DNA of 64,000 bases from Diphasiastrum complanatum (GCA_029204225.1 CM055111.1:8972188-9036187), one strand, 5' to 3'. Positions 34,401-46,890 are shown, counted from the stretch's first letter. A program made the numbers and translations. Notes: a model not told the origin generated them from the sequence alone.

Positions 34401-35720
34401 TATAGGGGGGAATACCTACCTTTCATAGTGCCCTTTGTCAATGGAGTGGTGATTATGTGAAGTGCCTTTTGTTGACTAACGAAAAAAAAAGGAGTCTTTC
34501 TCTATTGTCTCTTTACTAAGGGATGTTTTTTTTCTCTCGAAAAATAAATTTTTACAAAAGTAGAAAAAAGGAAGTTGTTCAAAATGAGCAATATTTATCT
34601 CTTTTTGAGAATCCTTCTCATATTCCACTTGGCTACATGAGCGAAGGTTTCCTTATACTCTATACCTTTGCTTTGTACATACCATTTTACACAAGTCTTG
34701 CCTTCTGTTCTACTGGGGTTCCATCTGTATATTATACTTGGTTTTAAACACCAAGTTATTTCCAATGGGGTACTTTCCTTCAGGAAGATCAACCATCTTC
34801 CACGTATCGTGTCACTTGATGGAATCTATCTCCTCTTGCATTGATGTTTGCCATATCTCATCATCTTTGGCTTCCTCATAGCAAGAGGGTTCTTTGAATT
34901 GGATGATATTGTTGATAAGTGCAAGATTGACATGAAATCTATCAGGTTTCATTTTCTCCCTCGTGGAACATCGTAGCACTCCCTCTTTGCTAGACTTGAC
35001 AACCTTGCTTTCTTTGTCATCAATTACCTTTGCATATCACTTAGGTAGTTTATGTTGAGGTAATCCACTATGAGGTAATACGTATCCCAAGGTGCATCCT
35101 TTTCTTTTCTTTTATCACCAGCAATCTCGATCTTCTCCAATCCAATAGGCTTGTCTTAAGCTCTCCATCTTGTTTCCACAATTGGAATAGTACCATAACT
35201 TTTATTTTCAACTTAATGGTCAGCCTGTGGTGGTGGTGGTAATGCTTCATCCCCAATGAAAATCTTGGATAGTCCATCATAAAGTTTCTCATCATCACGA
35301 AATTGGTGGATCTCTTCAAATATGACATCATGACTAATGTAAACATATCGTCTAACAATTATAGCACCTATACCCCTTAGTTTGCTCATTGGGCTTCTCT
35401 TTTGTAACAATACGATTGTTGTTACAACTTTTTCTTAGAAAGAATCCATATTTCCCTTATGTGCCATCATTGCTTTAGCAAATTCAACTATACTATGATT
35501 CTTTCTTTCAGCTGCACCATATTGTTGAGGCGTATCAACCTATGCAAGTTGTCATATAATTCCATGCTTATTGTAAAAGTCAATAAATGATGTGGATCAA
35601 TACTCACCACCACGATTAGATCTAAGTATTTTGATGTTGCTACCAAGTTGATTTTCCACCAAAGCTTTAGCAGCTTGTCCATCAAAGACAAATCCATGGC
35701 TCTATACACCAACAAGAAAG
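34400..35720 (-). pseudogene. Copia integrase-RT fragment (minus)
   Basis: The minus strand carries, in order, integrase C-terminal scraps (VYISHDVIFEE near 35,340; L-I-R-L-N-N-M-V-Q-L-K-E-R near 35,520) and RT scraps (YVQSKGIEYKETFA near 34,680, then V-A-K-W-N). Every piece is out of frame with the next. It is oriented opposite to the copia that starts at 35.65 kb, so the two abut tail to head near 35,700. Confidence 0.65.
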
Positions 35721-37740
35721 ACTATTCCAAGGGCAAGAATCAGGTGCAACAGCAACATCAGAAGCCTCACACTCAAGGTGAGCATGGTGGATCGCGCAAG
35801 AAGCTTTTCTACAGATATTGCAAAAGAGCTAATCATGACATCAAGGAGTGTCGCATCAAGATCTACAGTGAGGCAAAGAAGCAGCAATAACAACAGTAGC
35901 CAGACTCCTCCAACACGGTCGAATTCAAGGCCCAGGACACACACTTGTTAATGGCTTACAACAGCAGTGAAGACTGTGACAACTAGTACCTGGATAGCGG
36001 CACTACCCAACACATGACCTCTCACAAGGAATGGTTTACGGAGTACACAGCTTACATCATAGACCAATTTATCTACCTTGGAGATTCTAGCACCATACGC
36101 GTGGAAGGCAAAGGAGCAGTGAAGATCAGCTTCAACAACGATCTGTCCATTTGTGTTCCTAATGTCCTTCATGTTCCTCAGTTGTCAAAGAACCTGTTAT
36201 CAGTCTCTAAGATAACTGATGAAGGCTACACTGTTACTTTCTCATTTGAGCAATGTACAATACTCGAGGAAGATACTACTCTGACTACATGCACTAGAGT
36301 CGAAAATCTTTACGTACTCTCTAATTCAGTTGCATTAGCTAGTATCTCTAATGAAAATGTAAACAACAGTGCTGTTCTGTGGCATAGTCGATTTGGACAC
36401 ATGAATACAAGGTCACTTTCTTATATGCTTTGTAATAATTTAGTTGATGGTTTTAATTTTCCGTCTTCATTAGATAGGAAATTTTTCTTTTGTGAATCAT
36501 GCATCTACGGGAAGCACTCTAGAAGCAAGTTTCCAAAATCACATTCTATCAAATCAAAGCATATATTAGATCTTGTACATAGCGATATTTGTGGTCTAAT
36601 GCCAACTCCATCCTTAGGAGATGCAATCTATTTTATCACTTTCATAGATGATTACTCCAGATGGTCTATAGAAATGTTCATTAAGCATAAATCTGAAGCC
36701 TTTGAATGTTTCAAGAGATTCAAGGCCATGGCTGAGACAAAAACGTCTAAGAAAGTGAAGGCACTCGGAACTGATGGTGGCGGCGAATACATCTCGATGT
36801 CCGACTACCTGGCTGAACATGGCATCAAAAGACAGTTCACTACTTCCTATTCACCTCAACAGAACGAGATTGCAGAAAGGAAGAACCGAACTCTTCTCAA
36901 CTCAGCCAAATCAATGCTACATCAACCACACCTACCTGCAAAGTTTTGGACAAAAGCTACAATGACAACTGTCACAGCCTGTTACGTGCAAAATAGATCT
37001 AGCACCAAAGCCATCAACAACAAGACTCCTCATGAAGTTTGGCATGAGCACAAGCCTAGTGTCATTCATTTAAATATCTTTGGTTGTATATGTTTTTTTC
37101 ACATTCCTAAATGGCTTAGGAAGAAGCTGGATCATAGGACAAATAAATGCATTTTCATTGGCTATCTTGATGAACATAAAGCTTATAAAGTTTATGATCC
37201 ATCCACCAATGTAGTATTTGCCTCTAGGGATGTAATATTTCAAGAACACGCATATTATGATTTCAAACAGCCATTGATAGATGATGCTATGTCATTTCAT
37301 CTTATTCTATATAGCATTCAACCTTCCAACATTGATGATTCTTCTATAGAACCTGTAGCTACAAATACAGAATCCGAGCAGCAGACAGTACCTATAACAA
37401 GACAGACCAAGCAAGCTCGAGCATATCTAGAGAAGTTCAAGAAGAAGAATCAGTGCATCCTGGTCAACCCAATATTCGTAGATTCTCATGGACTCGGACA
37501 GTTCTTGAGAGGTATGCACCTCCATCATTCTGGATTTCATCAGAAGAACTAGAAAGCCTAGTCGAAGCAATTAACTCCAAGGATGTTGTGAAGTGACAAG
37601 AAGCTATGGAAATCGAGTACAACTCAGTTTTGACTAATCAGACCTGGACACTGGTCAACTTTCTCACTCACAAGAGAGTTATCGACAACAAGTAAATCTT
37701 CAAGAAAAAAGATCAACTCTGATAGTTCCATCGCTGAATG
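35650..37740 (+). pseudogene. Copia 2: gag end, protease, integrase, start of RT
   Basis: Gag end has a zinc knuckle with its first Cys changed to Tyr (FYRYCKRANHDIKEC). Protease active site reads Y-L-D-S-G-T-T-Q-H-M at 35,992. From 36,014 a 512-residue frame covers the protease end (LHVPQLSKNLLSVSKITDEG), HHCC zinc region (WHSRFGHMN...CESCIYGKHSRSKF), the integrase core (FIDDYSRW, LGTDGGGEYIS, NEIAERKNR) and the C-terminal SRDVIFQE block. RT begins near 37,590 (EYNSVLTNQTWTLV) and is cut at 37,740 by another copia element. The RT resumes at 42,281. Confidence 0.88.
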
Positions 37741-38440
37741 TGTGAAAGTATTGAACTTTAGGACATAAATGGATCTAAAAAAGATCCACAAGAGTGATTG
37801 GATGCTTGCTTAACAATCTATCAAAAAACTAGACACAAAAAAGTTGATCTAAATTGGCAGTTTGACAAACAACAAGCATTAACAATCAAAAGCATTGATC
37901 AACATTGAAATCTGAGCCCACACGTGTGTACTACAAGATGTAGTACGGTCTTCAACCTGAGAAACAAGTAGAAATCGATTTGGTTTCATTTGGATCACAA
38001 AAACTCAATGTACATAGTGAACTAGCTTGAGATTGCCAATGAGCTCCAAAAATTTTCTATCTTCTCACTATGGGAGCTTGGAATACATAGCAAATTCGAC
38101 TTCCTTCTTGAGGTTAGGTGGATTTCCAGCATGTAATAAGGAAGTTAACTCACCCTTCTTGCCCTAAAATGAAACCCTAGTCTATTTCCTAGAGCTATGT
38201 TTGGTAGGTAGCTAGTTGGTCAAATTTTCACCTTAAACTTAGGTGTAGGTCCTATAAAGTAGGGATAACCACCAAATAGACATGACCAACTCTCTTGACT
38301 TGACCTAACCTATATTAGGATGGGTTTTCCATGTGGCATCATGGCCTCACATGTGTGGGACCCATTTGTGTACACAATTTATACTATTCTACATGGTTTT
38401 TGATCAAGCTAGATTTGCCAATTTTTGGCAATTCTTCACA
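37741..38440 (-). repeat. Copia 3 3' LTR
   Basis: Starts TGTGAAAGTATTG on + and ends TTCTTCACA, so TGTGAA...TTCACA forms a short terminal inverted repeat. Its mate is at 41,575-42,275. Confidence 0.88.
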
Positions 38441-38918
38441 CTCCTCAAATTTAGCTTGATCTATTTACAACTCTCTTGATAGATGAATGAAAGCTTTTAG
38501 AAGTGTCTAAAAAATCCAGCTACAAACAAGGAACTTTTGAGACTCCAATAGATAATGATGTCCATGAAGGATCTTTCACCACCTCTTAAAGGATCCCTTA
38601 CAAGATGTTCCACAAATGTGTCTATATACATGTAGCATACTTCAAAACCTATACATCATGCCAAGCCATGGATTCCAAGGCATTTTGTGCACTTGAAGAT
38701 ACATCAATAAAACTATTAAGTGCATACATAATGTTGCCAAAGACAACTTGCCTTGCTTGATCCATATGATTGAGCCTGGATGGCTCCATCTTGATACTCA
38801 AGATTCTTCTTGGAGTCCTTGGGTCTTGAGCTTGCTCCTCTACTTGACTTGACTCCGAAAAATCAATGAATTGAATAAGTTGTTGATCCAAAGGTGCTTC
38901 TTCAAGTTTACAAATATT

Positions 38919-39749
38919 TCACTCTTGAAAGATCACATTTTTACCATTGACAAATTCTTTGGTTGAAAACAAGTAGATTCTACAATCTCTACTTGAAGAG
39001 GAGAACACTACTATTATTCCTATCATTGAAATATGATAATCTTTGGTCCTTACATTGGAATGATCATGCTCAAAGCATGTGGACCCAAAGATTTCCAATA
39101 CAAATGATGTTTCATCTTTTATGACACTATTCAAACTATTACAAAAATAGTCATCCAATGAAATTGCCTTATCAACAACAAATGGAGATTTGAAAGCATC
39201 TAATTTCATTGTCTTGTCATAAAGAGTACTAAACACCATAGATCTTAAAGATAAGCAACAAGTCACTCCATGTCTACTAATACTATCCAACAAGTATTCA
39301 AAGATAGTAGACTCTCCAATGCTCACCACCCTTGCAAGATGCACACTTGAATGGACAATTTGCATGCAATTTGATGACTTGGCCATTGTCATTGAAGACT
39401 CCCTTGGAACTCTCATGCTTTGAGACTGATCCTCAAGATCTTCCTCCTTTTGATGCTCCTCCTCAATGCAAGCAAGATCACACTTTGCCAAGATCTCCTC
39501 TTGAGTGATCTCCTGCTTTGCCAAGCTCATTCTTTCAAAAGCAACACTAACTTCCAACTTAAACAATCTTCCATGTTTGAATTCTTTTGCAATGCAAATA
39601 TAATTCTTCAAGATGAAGCAAACACCATGCTTAAAGTGGACATCCAAATCACTTTCTAAGAGTAGACCAACACAAAGCATATTCTTGACGATTGATGGTA
39701 CATAAAGGGCATTTTCTAGATCCATGCATTTTGAGGATTCTAGACACAA
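38919..39749 (-). CDS. Copia 3 protease end fused to integrase end
   Basis: An open 276-codon frame. It begins in the protease C-terminal region (LENALYVPSIVKNMLCVGLL), runs through a Glu-rich linker with no copia counterpart that I recognise, then IFGSTCFEHDHSNVRTKDYH and G-K-N-V-I-F-Q-E, the end of copia integrase. The zinc region and D,D,E core are missing, removed by an in-frame deletion or rearrangement. No integration activity is possible. The open frame over more than 800 bp suggests the deletion form itself was propagated. Confidence 0.65.
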   Translation of the reverse strand: MCLESSKCMDLENALYVPSIVKNMLCVGLLLESDLDVHFKHGVCFILKNYICIAKEFKHGRLFKLEVSVAFERMSLAKQEITQEEILAKCDLACIEEEHQKEEDLEDQSQSMRVPRESSMTMAKSSNCMQIVHSSVHLARVVSIGESTIFEYLLDSISRHGVTCCLSLRSMVFSTLYDKTMKLDAFKSPFVVDKAISLDDYFCNSLNSVIKDETSFVLEIFGSTCFEHDHSNVRTKDYHISMIGIIVVFSSSSRDCRIYLFSTKEFVNGKNVIFQE

Positions 39750-39769
39750 AGAGATGGTGCCAACACCAT

Positions 39770-40318
39770 CTACCTACACTCTTCATCATTTGCAGTAAAG
39801 ACAAACTTTTTAGCATCATTGAAAGAGTGTAAGGTTGAGAAAAAGTCTTTTTCACAAGACATGTGGGAGCTAGCCCCACTATCGATCCACCAATTGTCTC
39901 TTGAATTGCTATTGCTTGTTGGTGAGGATGTAGATGCCATCAAGAATACACCTACTTCATCCTCCTCCTCCTCCTTTGCAAGGTTTCCTTGTTTGTCCTC
40001 CTCCACTTGTGCTCTTAGCCTCTTGTAGCATTCAGATGCATAATGCCCCTTCTTTCCACAAAAGAAGCATTTCAGCTTTGACTTGTCCTTTGAACTTGAT
40101 GCATCATCCTCTTCTTTGGCCTCCTTTGGATGCTTTTTCTTTCCATTGGTCTTATTTTTGCCCTTGAATGAGAAATTGGCTTTCTCATCACCATCTTGCA
40201 AAGACAAGAAACTCATTCTAGATTTTGCATGGAGCATCCTACACTCTTCAGCCACTAATACGCTGTGAAGTTTTTCTATAGTTTGCAAAGTATCTTGGAT
40301 GGCAAAACTTTGGACCAA
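39770..40318 (-). CDS. Copia 3 gag C-terminus and protease
   Basis: Contains MSFLSLQDGDEKANFSFKGK, a Lys-rich linker, the zinc knuckle CFFCGKKGHYASEC (CX2CX4HX4C) and the protease site WWIDSGASSHMSC. It follows the gag N-terminal frame at 40,336-40,827 with a small frame break. Both active-site parts are intact. Confidence 0.85.
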   Translation of the reverse strand: MVQSFAIQDTLQTIEKLHSVLVAEECRMLHAKSRMSFLSLQDGDEKANFSFKGKNKTNGKKKHPKEAKEEDDASSSKDKSKLKCFFCGKKGHYASECYKRLRAQVEEDKQGNLAKEEEEDEVGVFLMASTSSPTSNSNSRDNWWIDSGASSHMSCEKDFFSTLHSFNDAKKFVFTANDEECR

Positions 40319-40335
40319 ATTTGCAAAGTCATCTC

Positions 40336-40827
40336 CTAGACTATTAAGGACAATTTGTACAAGCTCTCCATCATGAATCTTCTCTCCAATGGAAGCAACT
40401 CCCTATTTAAAGACTTGATTCTAAGTACATAATCATGTGCACTCTCCTCACTTCTCCTCATGCTTTGCAAAATTTGATTTATAAGCATAAGAACTCTAGA
40501 AGTGTTGCTAGACTCATAGATTGATTTTAAAGACTCCCAAGCCTCTTTAGCATTAGTACAAGCTGATACTTCTCTCAACAAATCATTGCTGACATTCATG
40601 TTCACACAATGAAGTGCAAGCCTAGATCTCTTCTTGTATCTAGCTAACTCCTGTGCACCTAGAGGTTCATCTTCATCTTCAATCAAGAACTCATAAAGGT
40701 CTTGGAGCACCAATAGTGACTCCATTCTAACTTTCCAAATAGCATAATTTGTAGAATTCAACCTCTCACTAGCTTCTAGAAGGTATGCTCCAGCAGATCC
40801 CATCTTACTAGTGACTTCTACAAACAA
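40336..40827 (-). CDS. Copia 3 gag N-terminus
   Basis: Copia gag pattern: LNSTNYAIWKVRMESLL, E-A-W-E-S-L-K-S-I-Y-E, LQSMRRSEESAHDYVLRIKS. It stops at 40,336-40,338, shortly before the knuckle-bearing frame, so one frameshift separates the two gag halves. Confidence 0.85.
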   Translation of the reverse strand: MFVEVTSKMGSAGAYLLEASERLNSTNYAIWKVRMESLLVLQDLYEFLIEDEDEPLGAQELARYKKRSRLALHCVNMNVSNDLLREVSACTNAKEAWESLKSIYESSNTSRVLMLINQILQSMRRSEESAHDYVLRIKSLNRELLPLERRFMMESLYKLSLIV

Positions 40828-41574
40828 GAAATAGATTTGATTGACTTGAAACTCACAAAGGTCTCACACTTGCAGTGTTTCACTCAAATTTGATTTCTAA
40901 TCCAACAAATGGACTTATACTCACAGTTCTATCACTCCATCACAAAGATGGAATGAAGATAAGATGAAGTGAAAACTACTTTCAAACAAATATTGTCAAG
41001 AAATGAATTTGATTGTCTCTAGAAACTCACTAAGGTCTAATCTAACAAATGGACTTATAATCTCAGTTCTAGCACTCCCTCACAAAGTTGGAATGAAGAT
41101 AAGATGATGTGAAATCTACTTACAATCAAATCTTGCCAATTTTGGCTATTTTTTGACAAAAAAATGACTTAATCTCTTTCTTCCTTCTTGGTGTACTTTC
41201 AAGACCTGTTTTTAACCTTAATAGGACTTGAATTCAGACTAGATTAATTAGATTCCATGAAACAAATTCAAATCTAATCAATGGCAAATGATCTTGGTAG
41301 ATTATCCTAGGATCTCCACCAAAAATTACACCAACAGCTCACAATTTGAATTTTTTTGGATCAAATGAATACCATGCATTAAATTCAGGTTCAGAGGTGC
41401 CCACACATGTAGACAGTATGGATTTGGACCCTTACCAAGTTTGGGAACAAATCTCCTCACCAAAATCAAGATTCTAGCTTGCCCTCTTAATACTAGTTTT
41501 TAGCACCAAAACTTGCTAAGAATGGATTTGCATTAGATCAATGGCTTATGCTCTTGTACTTGGCTCTGATACCA

Positions 41575-42275
41575 TGTGAAAGTACTGTACTTTAGGACCA
41601 CAAATGGATCTACAAAATATCCACAAGAGCGATTGGATGCTTGCTTAACAATCTATCAAAAAACTAGACACAAAAAAGTTGATCTAGATTGGCAGTTTGA
41701 CAAACAACAAGCATTAACAATCAAAAGCATTGATCAACATTTAAATCTGAGACCACACATGTGTAATACAGGCTGTAGTACGGCCTTCAACCTGAAAAAC
41801 AAGTAGAAATTGATTTGGTTTCATTTGGATCACAAAAACTCAATGTACATAGTGAACTAGCTTGAGATTGCCAATGAGCTCCAAAAATTTTCTATCTTCT
41901 CACTATGGGAGCTTGGAATACATAGCAAATTCGACTTCCTTCTTGAAATTAGGTGGATTTACAGCATGTAATAAGGAAGTTAACTCACCCTTCTTGCCGT
42001 AAAATGAAACCCTAGTCTATTTCCTAGAGTTATGCTTGGTAGGTAGCTAGTTGGTCAAATTTTCACCTTAAACTTAGGTGTAGGTCCTATAAAGTAGGGA
42101 TGACCACCAAATAGACATGACCAACTCTCTTGACTTGACCTAACCTACATTAGGATGGGTTTCCCACGTGGCATCATGGCCTCAAATGTGTGGGACCCAC
42201 TTGTGTACACAATTTATACTATTCTACATGGTTTTTGATCAAGCTAGATTTGCCAATTTTTGGCAATTCTTCACA
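41575..42275 (-). repeat. Copia 3 5' LTR
   Basis: Mate of 37,741-38,440, with few differences (for example AATTAGGTGGATTTACAGC against GGTTAGGTGGATTTCCAGC). Confidence 0.88.
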
Positions 42276-42377
42276 CAATGGAATTTACGACTAGTGGCTA
42301 AAGGATTCACTCAAGTCCAAGGAGTGGATTATGTTGAAAGAACATTTTCTCTTGAAATGGATTCAAGAAAACCTTAG
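42276..42377 (+). pseudogene. Copia 2 RT continuation
   Basis: Continues the RT cut at 37,740: NLRLVAKGFTQVQGVDYVE then T-F-S-L. This joins codon-accurately to SSIAEW on the other side of copia 3. It stops at 42,377, and the rest of RT is absent. Confidence 0.8.
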
Positions 42378-42393
42378 TACATAATTGCTTGAA

Positions 42394-43240
42394 CTACAGC
42401 CAATTATAGATTGTTGGTTGAACATGTGGATCAGCCTCAACTTTTTTCCACCAAACATAAGCTAGACCCTCGAAGTTTAGCAAAGCACAAGCAATCTTTG
42501 CTTGGTCAGTCCTTGGGAATAATTGGAAATATTTATCTAATTTGTGTAAACATTCTTCTATCTCTATAGTATCGGTGTTTCCACTTAGGCATGAAGATTT
42601 TATCTTTAAAATCATTACCATCTCTCTTTAACCCTTGATTCTTTTGAGTGCGATCCATAATACTTATATGAGTATTAAAATTTACAGCATTCTGATAATG
42701 AGGTGGCAGATTGTTATATGATTTAAGTTCTTGTAGTACCCATTGTTGTGGATCTTGAGCAGCCACACTAGCAAGAAGAAGTCTAGAAGATTGGAGTGGA
42801 AAATTGTTTGGTGTTGGAACAGTTGGTTGCAACCAAATAGGTTGATCATCGCATACTTGTTGCTTTCTCTTATTGTTTCGCAATGTCGCCAGATGATCAT
42901 AACTACCTTGACCCGGAATTTCGGAAGTTGAAGCATTCAAGAATGACAAAGGATTCTGACGTTGATGAACATCTTGTTTTTGTAGAGTAGTACTCATGAC
43001 ATATTCAAAACATGACATCATCAAAACATGACATCATCAACTCTATCATTTTCTCCCAATGCTGCTCTGAGCTTTTCTGCATCTGTTGCCATGTCTGTTT
43101 ATTCACTTTGGTGGGGTCTTGTATAGCAGTTAAAACTTTGGTTAATATTTCCTCTATTCTAGTTGGATTTTCCGTATCAGGAATCAGTATTACTCGTTTG
43201 TTTTGGTGCCATTTTATTGAACTCGATATAATTACTACTT
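42394..43240 (-). pseudogene. Ty3/gypsy gag fragment (minus)
   Basis: Minus strand: TRIEEILTKVLTAIQDPTKV near 43,190, a Gln/Pro-rich middle, then ECLHKLDKYFQLFPRTDQAK and L-L-N-F-E-G-L-A-Y-V-W-W near 42,440, the retrotransposon gag pattern (two Trp near the end). Frame changes near 42,560 and 43,020. The rest of the element is not seen to the left. Confidence 0.75.
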
Positions 43241-43429
43241 TTGTTTTTTTATTATAAGATTGTTTTATTTTTGTATTGTTATTTTTTAATTTAATTTTAT
43301 TTTATTTTTGCCAGTAGGGAATTCAAGGGGAAGACTCAATATCAAAAGGGCTTTCTATTGGTATAAGTTGTGTTTTTGGGATTTTTTTTTTTGGTGTTCA
43401 TGTCTCTCTTTTTTTTGGAACCTCTAAGG

Positions 43430-43950
43430 CTCTGTCAAGATGATGGTTCGATCGAAATGGAAATCAGAAATCTCGGTCGAGAATTATGTGATTGGGCGTG
43501 GATTCGGTCCGGTCAAGATGGTGTTGAAGAGATCCGATCGACATGGTCTTTAGAAGACTCGGTCGAGATGGTCTTCAAAAGACTCGATTGAGATGGTCTG
43601 CAAAAATTCAGTCGAGATGGTCTTCAAAAAATTTGGTCAAGATGGTGTCATGTACTTTTAGTACATCAATGTTTTTCAAGGCAATATAATATCCATTGTA
43701 AGCTTTGTAGGCCCAGAAGGAGTTATTAGCCTTAATAACAAGGCAGTTTTCTCTTTAGGCCCTCCAAAGTAATTAATAAATTGTCTCAAAAAACATTCGG
43801 TCGAGATGGTCTCCAAAAAAATTTGGTTGAGATGGTCTCCAAAAAATTTGGTCGATATTTTAGCATTTTGCGAGTCGGTCGAGTTTTGATCACGTCCTGA
43901 CTCGGTCGAGTTCTGAGTCCCAAAATCGATTGAGATGATGTTTTCTTTTT
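43430..43950 (+). repeat. Degenerate short tandem repeat (TCGGTCGAGATGGTCTTCAA)
   Basis: About a dozen imperfect units of 20-27 bp built on TCGGTCGAGATGGTCTTCAA, in two groups (43,440-43,650 and 43,798-43,940) split by about 140 bp of unrelated sequence. Confidence 0.8.
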
Positions 43951-43959
43951 AAAGTTTTT

Positions 43960-44540
43960 GAAGGCCCTAGGGTTAGGGCTGAGCGTAGGTAGGGTTAGGT
44001 TAAAAAAAAATTTAATGAGTCTTTGGCAAAAACTTCAAAATGAAGAAATTGAAAAAAAAATTAACAAAGAAGCAAAACTTCAAAAATAAAAAGTTGAAGT
44101 GCTTCTCTCCAAAATCTCCTACCAAAGCTAAAATTTGACCTCCTTCTCAAGAAATGTCATCTCTCTCAATTTTCAACCAAATTGGCTGCAAATTGGTTTG
44201 AATTCAAGTTGAGATTGAGATCTACAATCCTATAGAAATACATTCATAAAATTCAGCCAAAAGTATAGCCAAAAATGGAGAAAAAAAGATTGCAAAAACT
44301 ACCACTAACTAAAAATGGAAGGAAAACACAAAAACGGCCATAACTTGGTCATTATAGCTCCAAATCAGAAAATATTGATGAGGCAAGGGAGATAGGAAAA
44401 ATGAGAACGAAGAAGAGAGCAGGAATATTGCGGAATAGCTCTTTCATTCTAATTGGCTGCTAGGTACAAAACCATTCTAATAGACAGCTTATGCTAAAGA
44501 TAACACAACTTTATGCATTTTGATTGCCCAACAAGATCTT
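43960..44540. other. No gene seen
   Basis: A-rich sequence with stops in all frames. Confidence 0.4.
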
Positions 44541-44544
44541 AAAA

Positions 44545-45671
44545 ATTAATTCACACTTTAAAAACAAGAGTACAGTCCACCGAAGAGATTGGAGATAGTC
44601 TGTGTGTGGTACTATTGAAATCAGATTCAACATGAAGTACAGTTTTAAAATAAATGGAAGAGCAGTATGATATCACGAGTTCCTCAGCCATCAAAGACAG
44701 CCATCGTCTGATCAGATACTTAGGAGTCATAGACGTCCGTGTTCTAATCAGAATAAGTATACAAGTGCGATCAAACAGCAAATGAAAGTGCATTCAATCA
44801 CAACTTGCATTCATCTACATAGTACATAGATAAAAGCAAACTGCTGCTATATTACACTGAAGCACAATACAAATAACAATTACAACCAAGATTGACGACG
44901 TAATTGGGAGGCTCAAATAATGCGTCTCATGGACGGAGCAACATGCAATTTGTGCTTGAATGATCTATTTATAGACTTCATCTATGTATTAAGTACAATA
45001 AATGATTGTCACCTAATTAGGTAAGCCGCTTGTACTTAGAAGTATATGACAACTGTACATAGTGTATACTGTCAACCCATAGGGAATGTTGATGTGGACA
45101 AGAACGTTGCAAATTCTCTCACTTCGCTTTGTAAGGGAAGTGGCTTTCTCTCACTTCGCAAATTTGGAAAGTGGTTGGGAATGTTCCTCATTCAAAGTAG
45201 ATGACCTTCGACATTTTTCTCTCTCTTTGAGATTTTGCGAAAAAGGCGAAAGTGCCTCTAAACAAGCGAAGGTGTCTTTAAAACAGTTCAACATAAAAAA
45301 TAGATGACCTTCGGGAATTTTCTCTCTCTTTGCAAACTTTTCGTGAATAAAGTTGAAGGTGATAGAAATTATTTGGACTTTTGAACTGTCGCAAAATTGT
45401 CGTGAACATAGTTCATTTCTGCAAACTGTCTCAAAAATAATGTAAATCCGCAGACTTGTTATAAATGCAAGTTTTGTGGAAGTCCTTGAAGATGGCCAAG
45501 TTTTCAATGATATCAAGTTATTAAACTTAACATCTGAACTTGAAATTATAATGGGATTGGTTACCCTTTGTTGGCAATCAACCGGAAGTCTGTCATTGCA
45601 GATGCTCTTCAAGTAATTGGCTGTCTAAGTTATCATTCACCAAGGAGGCAACTATGGGCTTGATTTCCAAC
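44545..45671 (-). repeat. Copia 4 3' LTR (minus)
   Basis: On the minus strand a polypurine tract (TTAAGGGGGAC) leads into TGTTGGAAATCAAGC at 45,671. It shares blocks with the isolated LTR at 28.5-29.7 kb (AAAGACAGCCATCGTCT, CTATATTACACTGAA). The outer end is approximate. Confidence 0.6.
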
Positions 45672-45679
45672 AGTCCCCC

Positions 45680-46890
45680 TTAAGGTCACGGTTGGTGCCT
45701 TGGTATTTTCGTCAGGTTCAGCATGTTGAAGAACTTTTGGTGCTTGATCTTGGGAAGCACTTTGGTGAAGATGTCTGCAACTATTTCTGTTGTGGAGCAG
45801 TATTGAAGGATCACTTGCTCTGAGAAAACTTTCTCTTGAATGAAATGATACTAGATTTCTATGTGCTTGGATTTGCCATGAAATCTAGGATTCAGTGACA
45901 GTGAAATACAGCTCAAGCTGTCACACGGAATGGTGGTAGCATTAAATTGAGTATGATATAAGTCGTGAAGTAACAACCTGATTTATATAGCTTCTTTTGA
46001 AGCTTGACATGATGCAATGTACTATGCCTCTGTCAAAGAAAGCACAACTGATTTCTGCTTCTTTGAGTTCCATAAAATCGGTCCCCCTTGCAGATAGAAA
46101 TAGAACCCGAAGGTAGATTTTATGGTAGAAACTATTCCTGCCCAATCTGAGTCGGAATAGCCTCGCAGGACGAGTGGGTCAATAGCATTTCCATCGTAAT
46201 ATAAGATGTGATCTGAACTTCCCTGAATATATCTCATCACTCTCTTCAATGCTTTCCAATTAGAGATCCTAGGATTAGACATGAATTGACTTAATGTGCT
46301 AACAGTATATGCTAAATCTAGTCTAGTACACAACATTGCATACATTAGAGATCCGATTAGTGAATGATAAGGGTACTTCGCTAAGTTGAGTACTTCACTA
46401 TCAGTCTCAACACAAGAAGGTTTAGTCAATACGATACTTGGATCCATTGGAGTACTAATTGGTTTGCAATCAGACATATGAAATTTTTCTAAAATGCCTC
46501 TTAGATATGCCTACTGGCTAAGATAGATCTTCTTCTGAAGTCTATTTCTATTAATGTGAATTTCTAACAAAGAATGAACAGCTCCTAGGTCAGTCATATT
46601 AAATTTCTTTGACAAATCACTCTTAGTAGTGTGCAGAAGAGAAGTGTCGTTAGACAAAATAAATGCATCATCTACGTAAAGAGCTATGTGAACTGAACTG
46701 GTGCCTATATGCTTTGAATTAACATTACAATCAACTGAATTGTTTGCGAATCCCAATTGAATGAGATAAGAGTTGATTCTATTGAACCATGCTCTTGTGG
46801 CATGTTTCAGACCGTAGATTGCTTTGTGCAGCTTGCACACTTTGTGCTCATGGCCTTTGACTTCGAATCCTTCGGTTGGAAGGCGTACAA
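45680..46890 (-). pseudogene. Copia 4 RT and RNase H (minus)
   Basis: Minus strand: CKLHKAIYGLKHATRAWFNR, HIALYVDDAFIL (YVDD), KKFNMTDLGAVHSLLEI, then CKPISTPMDPS, SLMYAMLCTRLDLAYTV, LRGYSDSDWAG and NSKKQKSVVLSLTEA. Frame breaks near 46,500 and 46,020. The 5' part is cut off at about 46,890, where a plus-strand gypsy remnant begins. Confidence 0.85.

Larger units (their letters stand above)
37741..42275 (-). mobile_element. Copia 3, RT-less (minus), inserted in copia 2
   Basis: LTRs 37,741-38,440 and 41,575-42,275 are about 700 bp each and nearly identical. On the minus strand a tRNA-iMet primer site (TGGTATCAGAGC, 41,574-41,563) follows the right LTR and a polypurine tract (TTTGAGGAG) precedes the left LTR. 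Flanks are GAATG and CAATG, a 5-bp target duplication with one change. The interrupted copia 2 RT continues across it. Inside are gag, protease and a short integrase end; RT, RNase H and the integrase core are deleted. Confidence 0.88.

Noticed and set aside
36614-36820. Minus-strand frame inside copia 2 integrase
   Set aside because: Shadow of the plus-strand integrase, which has all catalytic motifs.
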